From positions 1 through 44,887 of the forward strand of contig NZ_BLAY01000079.1 of the NCBI RefSeq assembly GCF_020521235.1: a stretch of 44,887 bases of DNA. The letters run 5' to 3'. The position numbers and the translations under genes are program-made. Source of the stretch: Microseira wollei NIES-4236 (GTDB lineage Bacteria > Cyanobacteriota > Cyanobacteriia > Cyanobacteriales > Aerosakkonemataceae). Positions 29,601 to 37,841 of this stretch are shown in pieces. Below the pieces are notes generated by a model. The model did not search any database. It worked only from the letters and a program-made list of their open reading frames with translations, and was not told the DNA's origin. Position 1 is the stretch's first letter, and each line of letters starts with the position of its first letter.

Positions 29601-29750
29601 CCCGCTGGCGGTGGGTGTCGGCGTGGATTTGCAAAACTGACTTGCTGCCGGATAAATATTGGATTGAGCGCATCTCTAGCTGTCATAGATGCGCTATTTC
29701 CGATTCTGGGCTGTGCAGAACAGCTATAGGATAAAAATTTTCCTATATAC

Positions 29751-29778
29751 TGCATAATCTATTCAACCTATCCCGATA
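29751..29778 (+). promoter_or_regulatory. Bipartite motif copy E: TGCATA-N15-CCCGATA
   Basis: TGCATA at 29751-29756 and CCCGATA at 29772-29778, spacer 15. It lies 49 bases before the ATG of the secreted protein at 29828, a distance that suits a promoter with a short leader. Confidence 0.55.
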
Positions 29779-29827
29779 AAAAAGTAGAAACAACTTGATT
29801 GCACTCCAAAAAGGAGTAAATTATCCC

Positions 29828-30205
29828 ATGTTAAACACCAAATTTGTGGCTATTTCTGCTCTGTTGGCAACCAGCGTTTCTACTTCTTTAGTTACTTTGC
29901 CTGCACTGGCTAATTACGGTGAAATTTCTCGCGATCGCACAACAGAAGCCTTCCGGCAAAATACACCTACATTCCTAATTGCCCAATCCCGCCGATCCTT
30001 CACTGTCACAAAAACTTGGAGTGACTCAATTTACATCAAGAGTTCTGCTACGGGCAATGTCTATGATGTTTACTATGCAGGTCGTATTGGTGCGGAAGTT
30101 GGTGACACGGTAACTGTAATTATCGACAAAGACGATAAGTGGATTACTATCATCAATGAACGCACAGGCCAATCAGCAGCAGTAACCAGTGTCAGACGAG
30201 TGTAG
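29828..30205 (+). CDS. Small secreted protein of unknown function
   Basis: About 125 residues from ATG 29828, with a typical signal peptide (hydrophobic FVAISALLATSVSTSLVTLP then ALA-N) and a mature part of about 95 residues rich in beta-type strands (SFTVTKTWSDSIYIKSSATG, VTVIIDKDDKWITIIN). It has no cysteine. AAGGAG lies about 11 bases before the ATG. An in-frame upstream start at 29795 exists but would precede the ribosome site. Like the secreted protein at 15134 it has a copy of the bipartite motif upstream and CHAT debris next to it, so the two may serve one regulon. I recognise no family. Confidence 0.65.
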   Translation: MLNTKFVAISALLATSVSTSLVTLPALANYGEISRDRTTEAFRQNTPTFLIAQSRRSFTVTKTWSDSIYIKSSATGNVYDVYYAGRIGAEVGDTVTVIIDKDDKWITIINERTGQSAAVTSVRRV

Positions 30206-30252
30206 ATATTGCAATCAGGACGTAGTAGTAATTTGAAAAACCCTCGTATTTC

Positions 30253-30409
30253 TACTCGCCCTGAAGAATAAAAGCCACCCAAGAATAAGCTTGGCGTTTC
30301 TCCTGCCACATCGATATTTGTGCCGCTCTCAGCGCTGCTGCGGGTGGCAATTTTTCTTCGAGCATTTTATGATAAAATCGAGCCATTATTTAGGCTGTTG
30401 AATCATCCC
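30253..30409 (-). pseudogene. C-terminal remnant of a CHAT protein with in-frame TAA
   Basis: A minus-strand frame reading DDSTA-stop-IMARFYHKMLEEKLPP, then ALRAAQISMWQEKR and ending WVAFILQGE is the end of a CHAT domain. The TAA is at 30390-30392, where relatives usually have Glu or a similar residue (STAEIM type). The catalytic part is gone. It faces away from the secreted protein at 29828. Confidence 0.65.
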
Positions 30410-30481
30410 GCATGTTTTTAACAAATCAATAGCTATTCTTCCTTTACTCGACTTTTTACGCCCGGAGCAAGATAACTGGAT

Positions 30482-30625
30482 GAATCAGGAGAAGTTTTTG
30501 ATCGCGCACAGGCTAGAAGTGCTGATAACTGGATTTAATTAGAGTTTAGCGTCGAAGTTGGCGATCGCTTCAGTGTCAAAGTTGCGTTAGGGGACGCTAG
30601 CTACACAGAGGACTTTGTGAGTTAA
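30482..30625 (+). pseudogene. C-terminal remnant of a DUF1822 protein with in-frame TAA
   Basis: The frame reads ESGEVFDRAQARSADNWI-stop-LEFSVEVGDRFSVKVALGD and then ASYTEDFVS. It matches the C-terminus of the intact DUF1822 protein at 18199-19386 (NFIQLK, then FSVQVALGDVSLTEEFE). The TAA at 30536-30538 stands where the intact copy has CAA (Gln). Upstream homology is lost. Confidence 0.7.
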
Positions 30626-30650
30626 GGCCAAAAATTTTTTTGATTGAGGC

Positions 30651-30678
30651 TGCATATTTCTCCAAACCCGATCCGATA
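30651..30678 (+). promoter_or_regulatory. Bipartite motif copy B: TGCATA-N15-TCCGATA
   Basis: TGCATA at 30651-30656 and TCCGATA at 30672-30678, spacer 15. It directly follows a DUF1822 remnant. No intact gene follows; a possible relic start (ATG 30794 after AGGAGAAATACAAACTT) lies about 115 bases downstream. Confidence 0.5.
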
Positions 30679-30813
30679 CATAGATAACAGGCAAGCTGAT
30701 AGACACGACTACTTCTGTGGGAAAGTCAGGATACATACAGAAATTAGCTTCCTGTGCCAACTTTAGTTTGAAATACAGGAGAAATACAAACTTATGCCGA
30801 CTCAAGGATCTAA

Positions 30814-30885
30814 TTCGCCGAAGAGCGCTTCAGTGTCAAAGTCGCTGCGGGGAATGCTAGCCATACAGAAGATTTTGCGGCCTAA
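30814..30885 (+). pseudogene. Second DUF1822 C-terminal remnant
   Basis: About 23 codons reading FAEERFSVKVAAGNASHTED and ending FAA-stop, closely similar to the end of the remnant at 30482-30625. Both remnants are followed by an AAAATTTTTTT-type run and a copy of the bipartite motif, so the block looks like a tandem duplication of about 260 bases that has since drifted. The 30206-31074 stretch therefore holds remnants and motifs but no intact gene. Confidence 0.6.
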
Positions 30886-30907
30886 CGAAAAATTTTTTTA
30901 GCTGTCC

Positions 30908-30935
30908 TGCATATTTCTCCAAACCTAGCCCGATA
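30908..30935 (+). promoter_or_regulatory. Bipartite motif copy C: TGCATA-N15-CCCGATA
   Basis: TGCATA at 30908-30913 and CCCGATA at 30929-30935, spacer 15. The spacer (TTTCTCCAAACCTAG) matches copy B at most positions. It lies 139 bases before the Hsp70-like gene at 31075 and could drive the whole 31-38 kb gene set. Confidence 0.55.
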
Positions 30936-31074
30936 TAGGAGTAGCAGGAAAGCTGAGAGAGACAATCCACTAAGAGCCAACGCACTAAGCATTTTACTTT
31001 AAGTGCTTTGGCTGAAGGATTTCTCTATCTCAAATTAGTTCTGTAAAAAACCTAATTCAAAGTGAGGTAACCTC

Positions 31075-31962
31075 TTGAATTATCGCAATAATTATGGTAT
31101 TGATTTGGGTACAACTCACTGGCGCTTTTTCCAGTTCAATGCGTCAGACAAATCTCAAGCTCCACAACCTTTATCTCTAACAATTTGCGATCCAGCCCGA
31201 CATTACTTATCTGCTGCTTTATTGCTGGATAAAGGTAGCAAAATTTTAGCTTGTGGAGAAAGAGCCTATGAAGAAATAGCTCACCATGAATCGTCTATAG
31301 GCGTAAATTTGCTAGATGCTTTTAAATTATGTTTGGGTAACACTCAAACGGTTGTAGCATCTGACCCGAATAGACGTTACACTCACCAAGAAGCATTAAG
31401 CTATACAGGAAAACTGCTCTCAAAAGTAGTAGAGCGACTCCAAGAGGAAAAACCCAACTGTTTAGCAACTAATAACCAGTTTATTTTTACTCACCCCGTA
31501 CATTGGGGTAAAACAAAAAGTAATGGTGAAATTGAAGGAGAAATCCTCAATGATTTTGCTGTAACAATTAGAGCTTATTTTCCCGCTAGATTGCACGACA
31601 ATATCCATTTTGTAGCGGAACCAGAGGCAGCTTTGATTAGTTTATTTCAGACTAACCAATTACAAGAATTAGCAACAGGATATACTCTGATTGTTGATAT
31701 TGGTGGTGGCACTACCGATCTGGTAGCGGGAAATTTGACGGCTGAAGGTTTGCAGGATATTCGCTATTTCGGTGCAGCTTATGGGGGGAATCATTTCGAT
31801 CGGGTAATTGCAGACTCTATCGCTGAGAGGTTAAATTTAGATAGCTCGCAACAACTATCATTAGATAGACAATTACGCTATTATGGTCGCAAGTTTAAGG
31901 AGAATCTGAGTCAACAAGCACGAATTAATTCTAGTCAGCTTTTCACTATCGTCGCTCTGTGA
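31075..31962 (+). pseudogene. Hsp70/actin-like ATPase, C-terminally truncated
   Basis: 295 residues of an actin-fold ATPase. The phosphate-1 motif is YGIDLGTTHWRFF near the start, the phosphate-2 motif is LIVDIGGGTTDLVAG near residue 208, and FVAEPEAALISLF is the conserved connecting stretch. The chain stops at TGA 31960-31962 after KENLSQQARINSSQLF, well before the adenosine motif and the rest of subdomain IIB/IA, so it is about half of an Hsp70-like protein. Directly after it, in another frame, comes a fragment that does not look like Hsp70, suggesting a deletion junction near 31945. The start used is TTG 31075 after GAGG. Confidence 0.75.
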
Positions 31963-32093
31963 TTCTAGGTGAAGTTGCCATTGAATATGCTCGTAATGAC
32001 TTCCAATGGGTGGGTGATAAGGGAGCCACAATCCGACGTTGTAAAGAAATTGCTTCACAGCATTACTTCAGTATTCAAAAGAAAAATAAGTAA
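31959..32093 (+). pseudogene. Short gene fragment of unknown family between the Hsp70-like and GTPase genes
   Basis: An open stretch reading VILGEVAIEYARNDFQWVGD and GATIRRCKEIASQHYFSIQK, then a stop. It looks like the end of a real protein (charged, no low complexity) but lacks a start and overlaps the truncated end of the Hsp70-like gene in another frame. It is probably the C-terminus of a gene deleted between the two neighbours. I do not recognise the family. Confidence 0.4.
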
Positions 32094-32124
32094 TCACACG
32101 CTCGATTCAATTAGTGATGAGGTA

Positions 32125-33114
32125 CTGATGATGTCTAAACAAGAGCGCGCCAGAGAATGGGTCAATAACTATGCGATAACAGGAACAGGAATAGTCGTTG
32201 CAGCAATTGTTCCTGGATCTACTTCGGTTGCTTTGATGGCGATAGAAGCGACAATGTGCTTTCACATCGGCAGAATTTATCGCGGTGATGACTTTTCGAT
32301 GAAAGAAGCAGGCGCGATCGCTGCAAGTGTCGGTTTAGCAGCCGTAGCAGGTCAAATCGTCGCCTTGGAAGCATTAACCTTAGTACCTTGGGCGGGATGG
32401 GCTGCTAAAGGCGCGATCGCAGGTGGCATCATCAAAGCATTAGGAGAGGCAATTATTAGCTATTACGAAAATAAAGATGCCCAGTTTTCCCCAACTTCCA
32501 CAGTTACATTTAAAACCCAGACAATTGAAATTGTCGAAATTAAACCCCCTAAGTAAATCATTACTTTAGTAGGAGCTACAAGCGCAGGTAAATCTAGCAC
32601 AGCTAATGCTTTATTAGGTTATGAAGCTTTCTCTGTTGGCGCTGAACATGGGACAACAACACAAGTCAACCAAAAAGATTACATCAGAGGTTATTCGCTC
32701 AGAGATACACCGGGGTTAATGGATGATACTAACTTCAATGGAGTTGTTTGGGAAGCTATCCAAGATAGTGAATTAGTCATCTATGTAACCGGAGATGGTC
32801 AACTTTATCGGCAAGAATTAGAAATTGTCCAACGCATCCGCGAAAGTCAGATCCAGTGGGATAAAGATTCTGAGACAATTGGACATCGCCAATTAGCACT
32901 TTATGTGAATAGGGAAGATGTCAAGCAATTTACTATGGATAGCAAAACTATTCAGCAGGAAGCTAATTTAATTAGAAACCAAGTCAGCCAATGGATACCC
33001 TCTCACAAAGTAGTATTTGGAGCTTCAGCACCCCTCGCTAGAGGAATTAGGCAACCACCCAGAATAGAAGCTCTAGAATCTTTAATTAACTCTCACATAA
33101 ACAATCGAAAATAA
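32125..33114 (+). pseudogene. DUF697-type membrane segment plus Ras-like GTPase, joined frame with one in-frame TAA
   Basis: From ATG 32125 or 32128 (GAGG before it) a 143-residue part carries glycine- and alanine-rich hydrophobic segments (YAITGTGIVVAAIVPGSTSV, AGAIAASVGLAAVAGQIVAL) of DUF697/YcjF type. TAA at 32554-32556 follows, and the same frame continues at once with IITLVGATSAGKSSTANALL, a GTPase G1 motif, then TTT (G2) and RDTPGLMD (G3), ending at 33114. The GTPase has no start codon before its first strand, so it cannot be a separate gene as written; the TAA splits one two-domain protein. DUF697-GTPase proteins are membrane-linked and occur in stress and conflict loci. It is followed within 12 bases by the HerA-like gene. 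Confidence 0.7.
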
Positions 33115-33126
33115 TTCAATAAACCG

Positions 33127-35796
33127 ATGCTATATCCCAATTCTATAGAATTACACAACACTCACCCCGTGTCAGAGGCTATTCAACAAGCCGATGTTAT
33201 GTCTCTGTCATTGCTGTTTAGTTTAGGACGCTATTACTTAGATATTCCTTTTGATAAAAGTAATCCGATCTGGAATATCAATACACCAACAACCCTCTTA
33301 GAAACACCACACTTTCTGTTGTTGGAACAGGTAGGTAATCCTGTAGCTATTGCCACCCAACAACCGTTAACAGCCTTGCAAACTGCTTTATCAGCTTGTC
33401 ATGCACCTAAACAATATTCCCTAATTTTTATTGTCACCAGTGACGGCGTGCAAAATCGCATATATTTTGGGGTTCGCGGTCATAGTTCCATTAACAATTC
33501 CTATCAATTTGTAGAAAACCTGGGAAATTTTATCCAAGGAAACTGGTCAGGAACTAGGCTGAAACGGTGTAATAATCAAGAATCACCACTTGTTACCAGT
33601 TTGCATAATATGGATTATGCTGTTGCGCTCACAGGTGTACCTTCTCTCAAACCTGGCGATGGACAAGGCTACCCACAAACTTTAGATCGTCTAATGCGGG
33701 GAATGAGAGGCAAAAAATATGCCTATGTTGTCATTGCTGAACCTGTTAAGAGAACCGAAGTTGATGGGGTAATTTATCAATGCCGCAATTTATTGAGTTT
33801 GGTACATTCTCTGACTAAAATGAACCTTTCCTTAGCAGAGACAGAGGGAACCAGTGAAAGTACTAATTCTGGTGGCAGTAAAGGTAAAAGTATCAGTGGC
33901 ATCAATACAGATTTTACTACCAGCTTATTGCTGGGAGCCAACGGATTAGCTGATATCTTTCCTCCGGCTGGATTATTAGCAGCTTTTGCGTCAGTGGGTT
34001 TACCTTTTTTAAGCTCTAAATTAGGCTGGCAACAAACACAATCGGACAGTGAAAATATTAATTGGGGCAATAGCTTTAGTAAAAATTTTAGTCTGTCCCG
34101 CACAATCGGCAAAGAGTATATTAACGCCCACGCTCAAGCAGTAGAAGCTCAATTACAAAGATATACAACTCGTTTTGAACAGTCGGGAAATATGGGCTGC
34201 TGGAATGTAGGTGTTTACTTACTAGCTCAAGACCCAATAACAGCCCAACAAGGAGCAACTCAATTAACATCTCTCTTGAATGGTGAAAAAAGTTGCTTTG
34301 AGCCAATGCGACTGCATGACCTTAATCCAGTTTGGGCAAATGGTGTACAAGTTGCTCTCAGCGACTTGAGACAATCAGAGATAGAAATATCTGTGGTTAA
34401 TCTCCAACAGGGAAAAGATGTACAACATCCTTTGGGAAATTTATTTAATGGCTTGACAACTCCTTTAAATACGGAAGAATTAGCATTGTTAGTGAATCTC
34501 CCCCGTCAAGAAATACCCGGAGTGCGGGTAATGCCAACAGCTAGTTTTAGCCTCAATCCTCCTGTTACTTCAGATGCGGCAGAAATTCAATTAGGAGATT
34601 TATTAGATGGAGGAGAACCGACACCTTTAAAATACAAGTTATCTTTGAAAACCTTGACAAAGCATACTTTGGTGACGGGTATTAACGGAAGTGGTAAATC
34701 TACTACTTGTTTAAAAATTATCCGCGAAATGCTAAGATTGAATATACCTTTTTTAGTGATTGAACCTGCTAAGACTGAGTATGTAGAGTGGGCGCTCGCG
34801 CACAATCAAAAATTACCTCCAGAAAGTCCTGACAGAATCGCCATCTATATGCCTGGTGAACATTCTGCTCAGAGAATGAAAGAATTAGATCCACTAATTC
34901 TCAATCCTTTTGATATCATCTGGTTGGGTACGGAAGAAATCCCTCAAGTTTTAGCTCATATAGATCGATTAAAATCCATATTTAATGCTTCCTTCCCCAT
35001 GCAGGAGGTTTTACCAGTGTTATTGGAGGAAGTTCTGTTTGCTACTTATAGAAAACCCTTTGATTGGCTTGGCGATCCTTTACCGGATTTTAGTACCCCC
35101 CGCCCCACTCTGACGCAGATGTTGGATAAAATTAGACCTGTAATTAAGGGAAAAGGTTATGAAGAAAAAATTGCCGATAATTTAATCGCGGCTTTAACCA
35201 CGCGAATTCAAAGTTTGCGTCAGGGGTGGAAGAAAAAGTTATTTGACCAATCTCAATCAACTCCTTGGTCAAATTTATTCGATCCTCCGGCGGTAATCAA
35301 CATTTCCTATCTAGGGGATGATGCAGATAAATCGTTTATAATGGCTTTAATTCTGCAATTTCTGTATGAATATCGGCAAGCACAACGAGATTCTCCCAGA
35401 GTTCCGAAAACATCAGCAGGAGCGCTATCTCATTTACTGATTATTGAGGAAGCACATAGAATCATGTTGCGTACAGGTCAAGCGACAATGGAACAAGCTA
35501 ATCCTCAAGCTAAAGTCGCTGAAATGTTTTCTAATATTCTCTCAGAAATTAGAGCTTATGGACAAGGTTTATTAGTGGTCGATCAAGTTCCATCTCGGCT
35601 GATACCTGATGCGATTAAAAATACGAATTTGAAAATAGTGCATCGCTTGGTAGCAGCCGACGATCGGCAAACAATGGGGGATTGTATGGGGTTAAATCCC
35701 GAACAGTCTGCGATGATTAATAGATTAAGGCCGGGACAAGCGATCGCTTATGGTGACTTAGACGATGCTGCTGCTTGGATACAAGTGAAAGATTAG
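33127..35796 (+). CDS. Large HerA/FtsK-like ATPase
   Basis: 889 residues and intact. The C-terminal half is a HerA/FtsK-superfamily ATPase: Walker A TGINGSGKSTTCLKIIREML (about residues 516-535), a following FLVIEPAKTEY, Walker B HLLIIEEAHRIM near 767-776, and LSEIRAYGQGLLVVDQVPSR, the strand with the polar sensor. The N-terminal half is a family-specific region with a Ser/Gly-rich loop (GTSESTNSGGSKGKSISG) and one hydrophobic stretch (FPPAGLLAAFASVGLPFL). Such ATPases pump DNA or, in some secretion systems, polypeptides. The neighbours here (GTPase, peptide-modifying enzyme, Cys-tailed protein) make substrate extrusion an attractive but unproven role. GTG or ATG starts near 33127 fit the spacing after the GTPase. 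Confidence 0.85.
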   Translation: MLYPNSIELHNTHPVSEAIQQADVMSLSLLFSLGRYYLDIPFDKSNPIWNINTPTTLLETPHFLLLEQVGNPVAIATQQPLTALQTALSACHAPKQYSLIFIVTSDGVQNRIYFGVRGHSSINNSYQFVENLGNFIQGNWSGTRLKRCNNQESPLVTSLHNMDYAVALTGVPSLKPGDGQGYPQTLDRLMRGMRGKKYAYVVIAEPVKRTEVDGVIYQCRNLLSLVHSLTKMNLSLAETEGTSESTNSGGSKGKSISGINTDFTTSLLLGANGLADIFPPAGLLAAFASVGLPFLSSKLGWQQTQSDSENINWGNSFSKNFSLSRTIGKEYINAHAQAVEAQLQRYTTRFEQSGNMGCWNVGVYLLAQDPITAQQGATQLTSLLNGEKSCFEPMRLHDLNPVWANGVQVALSDLRQSEIEISVVNLQQGKDVQHPLGNLFNGLTTPLNTEELALLVNLPRQEIPGVRVMPTASFSLNPPVTSDAAEIQLGDLLDGGEPTPLKYKLSLKTLTKHTLVTGINGSGKSTTCLKIIREMLRLNIPFLVIEPAKTEYVEWALAHNQKLPPESPDRIAIYMPGEHSAQRMKELDPLILNPFDIIWLGTEEIPQVLAHIDRLKSIFNASFPMQEVLPVLLEEVLFATYRKPFDWLGDPLPDFSTPRPTLTQMLDKIRPVIKGKGYEEKIADNLIAALTTRIQSLRQGWKKKLFDQSQSTPWSNLFDPPAVINISYLGDDADKSFIMALILQFLYEYRQAQRDSPRVPKTSAGALSHLLIIEEAHRIMLRTGQATMEQANPQAKVAEMFSNILSEIRAYGQGLLVVDQVPSRLIPDAIKNTNLKIVHRLVAADDRQTMGDCMGLNPEQSAMINRLRPGQAIAYGDLDDAAAWIQVKD

Positions 35797-35807
35797 GAGA
35801 AAAAACC

Positions 35808-36116
35808 ATGAAAACACTAAAAATTGTTAATTCTCAAAAACAAGCGATCGCCTCGATTGGTTGGGAATCTCCTAACCAGTTGACCGTTGAAGTCTTTGAC
35901 CCTAAAAGTGAAACCGATCTCAATGCACTTCTGGTTCAAGCTAAACAAAGGGGTATTCCCTACCGTCAAGGTGGTCAACCTCAAGCCAATTTAATGGTAG
36001 ATGAACAAATCACCATTGGCCCAGATCATGAAATGTTTTTGGAAGCTTTGTCGCAAGCGATCGGACAATTAAAATTTGGGGTTCAGAGAGTTTTTGGTTT
36101 AATTCAGCCAAACTAA
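35808..36116 (+). CDS. Small conserved-looking protein after the HerA-like ATPase
   Basis: 102 residues from ATG 35808, which lies 11 bases after the HerA-like stop and follows AGGAG. It reads as a compact alpha/beta domain (ASIGWESPNQLTVEVFD, DLNALLVQAKQRGIPYRQGG, ITIGPDHEMFLEALSQAIGQ) with no signal peptide, cysteine or membrane span. I do not recognise it. Its tight coupling to the ATPase and the following Cys-tailed gene suggests a cofactor or adaptor in the same system. Confidence 0.65.
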   Translation: MKTLKIVNSQKQAIASIGWESPNQLTVEVFDPKSETDLNALLVQAKQRGIPYRQGGQPQANLMVDEQITIGPDHEMFLEALSQAIGQLKFGVQRVFGLIQPN

Positions 36117-36199
36117 ATAGCTTAGGTAGGGATAATTTATGAATTCTCCCTAGAGACTACTAAAAGTTTCTAAAAAATTAACGCGAGGAGCTAATAACC

Positions 36200-36933
36200 A
36201 TGAGTAACTTAGAATCTTTTTCTCAAAAGCTTGAGACAGGCGAAGTAATTTCACCTGAAATCATTAATCAGACAGAGATTAGTAAATTTGAACTGAGTAA
36301 TATAGCAGCGACTGAAGACATCGCTGACTATATTAGCGAAACTATACCCTTATCTCATTTAGAAAACTGTCCAGCTATTCGTTATGAACCCGTACCTAAC
36401 GAACTCTATCCGAATGCTAAAGGCACTTTTGAACGAGATCCCCATCAAATTTGTATTTGGGGTGAACAATTTGCTGGCCCCCAAGAACTCATTGCAACTC
36501 TGACTCACGAAGTCGGCCTGTGCATGAAAATATTATCGCTAACAATCCCGAACTTGCCGAGAAGTGGTCAAATTTACACCAAGAAAGTTTAGCAACCTAT
36601 CAGCAAGATGGTTTTGGGTTTGTCACAGAATACGCACGCACAAACCAGTATGAGGATTTTGCTGATACTTATATGACCTACATTGGCGATCCCGAAAAGC
36701 TCCAGTTTTACAACCCAGAAAAGTATGAATTTATGAAAGATTATGTATTTGCTGGAGAGGAGTATCCTCCCCGTTTACTAGGTGGATACTATCTGAAAGA
36801 AGATGGAACCTATGATTGGAGTCTGTTTAACGAACAGGGTGAACCCAAGGTACTTTTCTGGGACCCCAACTCTGGAACCTGTGATGGCTCTTTTAATACT
36901 TGCAGCTACAGTACCAATGGTTGCAGTCCCTAA
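36200..36933 (+). pseudogene. Metallopeptidase-like protein with Cys-rich C-terminal tail (candidate modified precursor), frameshifted in the HExxH motif
   Basis: Two overlapping frames make one protein of about 244 residues. The first starts at ATG 36200 (after GAGGAG) and runs to LTHEVG at 36517; the second picks up with VHENIIANNPELAEKWSNLH. Adding one base near 36518 restores HEVGHVHENI, a zinc-peptidase HExxH motif, and a later YEDFADTYMTYIGD supplies the usual third-ligand Glu region. The C-terminus departs from peptidases: PNSGTCDGSFNTCSYSTNGC then SP, three Cys within 14 residues rich in Ser, Thr, Asn and Gly, like a RiPP core peptide. A terminator-like hairpin and an MNIO oxidase gene follow, as in RiPP operons. 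The frameshift may be a true loss, a sequencing error or recoding. The precursor role is inference. Confidence 0.6.
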
Positions 36934-36939
36934 TAAACT

Positions 36940-36970
36940 CCCCGGTTTCTTTAAGAAATCGGGGCTTTTG
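36940..36970 (+). terminator. Terminator or attenuator hairpin between Cys-tailed gene and MNIO gene
   Basis: CCCCGGTTTCTT, a short T-A loop, then AAGAAATCGGGG (one G-T pair), followed by CTTTTGG. It begins seven bases after the stop of the Cys-tailed gene. In RiPP clusters a leaky terminator at this place lets the precursor be made in excess over the enzyme, which fits the reading here. Confidence 0.6.
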
Positions 36971-37022
36971 GATGACTGGGTAATGAGTGCTAATGTGAAT
37001 ATTAAAAATCAGGGTTTCGCCA

Positions 37023-37841
37023 ATGGCTATTGAACTGAGTTTAAGCGTTAATAATCTTACAGAGTTTTCTATATATGAGGAGGCTAGTCAGGCTATTCGA
37101 CATCAAGGTAAATTACCTTTTGTCGAAATACTCTGGGATAATTATTGTCACTTATCTCCAGATAAATTAGTAGAATATTTATCTAGTTTTAGCGCTCGCA
37201 TTGCTTTTCATATCATGTGGTCAAGATTTCTCGATCGCACTGACGACGAATTTACTGAATTTCTGCAAAGACTGAAATTTCATGTTGATGAAGTTCAACC
37301 TCTCTATGTCTCGGATCGCGTCTGTACTTTCCATCAAGGAAACGTATATGTCAAATCAGCCTTAGAATTTAACTATGAAAATCAAGAAGAAGTTTGGCGC
37401 AGAATCGAGCGTTATCAAAATTCTATAGGCAGACAAGTTCTTTTAGAAAACTTTGCTTCGATGACATCTGAGGGTTACAAACAAATAGAATTTTTCCAGA
37501 CGATGTTGACTAAGACAGGATGCGGAGTTTTATTTGATATTTCTAATGCGAGAGTTGCAGAATACAATGAATTTACAGGTTTAACAGATTGGATAGATTT
37601 ATTAAAAGGGGTGCCTGAACTACGCTGTCATGTCGGTGGCTATGAGTATAATTCGGATTTCAATTATTATCGAGATAGTCATGGTGACGATATATCAGCA
37701 CAGACATTATTCGATATTACAAATGCGATCGCTTGTTTAGATGTTCAAAGTATTTGTTATGAAAGAGAACATCACAAAATTAGTCATAAAATGGCTCAAG
37801 ACATTGCTAAAATAGCTGAATTAACCGGAGTTAGTAAATGA
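37023..37841 (+). CDS. DUF692-type multinuclear non-heme iron oxidase (MNIO)
   Basis: 272 residues, the usual size of the DUF692/MbnB-TglH TIM-barrel family, whose members use two or three iron ions to oxidise cysteine or other residues of precursor peptides. Landmarks in order are VEILWDNYCHL, the His of FHIMWSRFL, VSDRVCTFHQG (VSDHL type), VLLENFASM (LEN motif), GVLFDISNARV (LLDVNN motif), RCHVGGYEYN (HLAGH type) and RDSHGDDIS (DTHG motif). The metal-ligand His, Asp and Glu positions are thus kept, though several motifs deviate from the canonical wording, so it is a divergent member. ATG 37023 follows a hairpin. The gene overlaps the next by ATGA. The Cys-tailed protein upstream is the obvious candidate substrate. 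Confidence 0.8.
   Translation: MAIELSLSVNNLTEFSIYEEASQAIRHQGKLPFVEILWDNYCHLSPDKLVEYLSSFSARIAFHIMWSRFLDRTDDEFTEFLQRLKFHVDEVQPLYVSDRVCTFHQGNVYVKSALEFNYENQEEVWRRIERYQNSIGRQVLLENFASMTSEGYKQIEFFQTMLTKTGCGVLFDISNARVAEYNEFTGLTDWIDLLKGVPELRCHVGGYEYNSDFNYYRDSHGDDISAQTLFDITNAIACLDVQSICYEREHHKISHKMAQDIAKIAELTGVSK

Noticed and set aside
29507-29620. Hairpin cluster as a CRISPR-like or structured RNA
   Set aside because: The stems differ in sequence and lack regular spacing; they fit dispersed palindromic repeats or terminators.
30587-30805. 72-codon minus-strand frame in the relic region
   Set aside because: It is antisense to a DUF1822 remnant and motif copy B and has no ribosome site.
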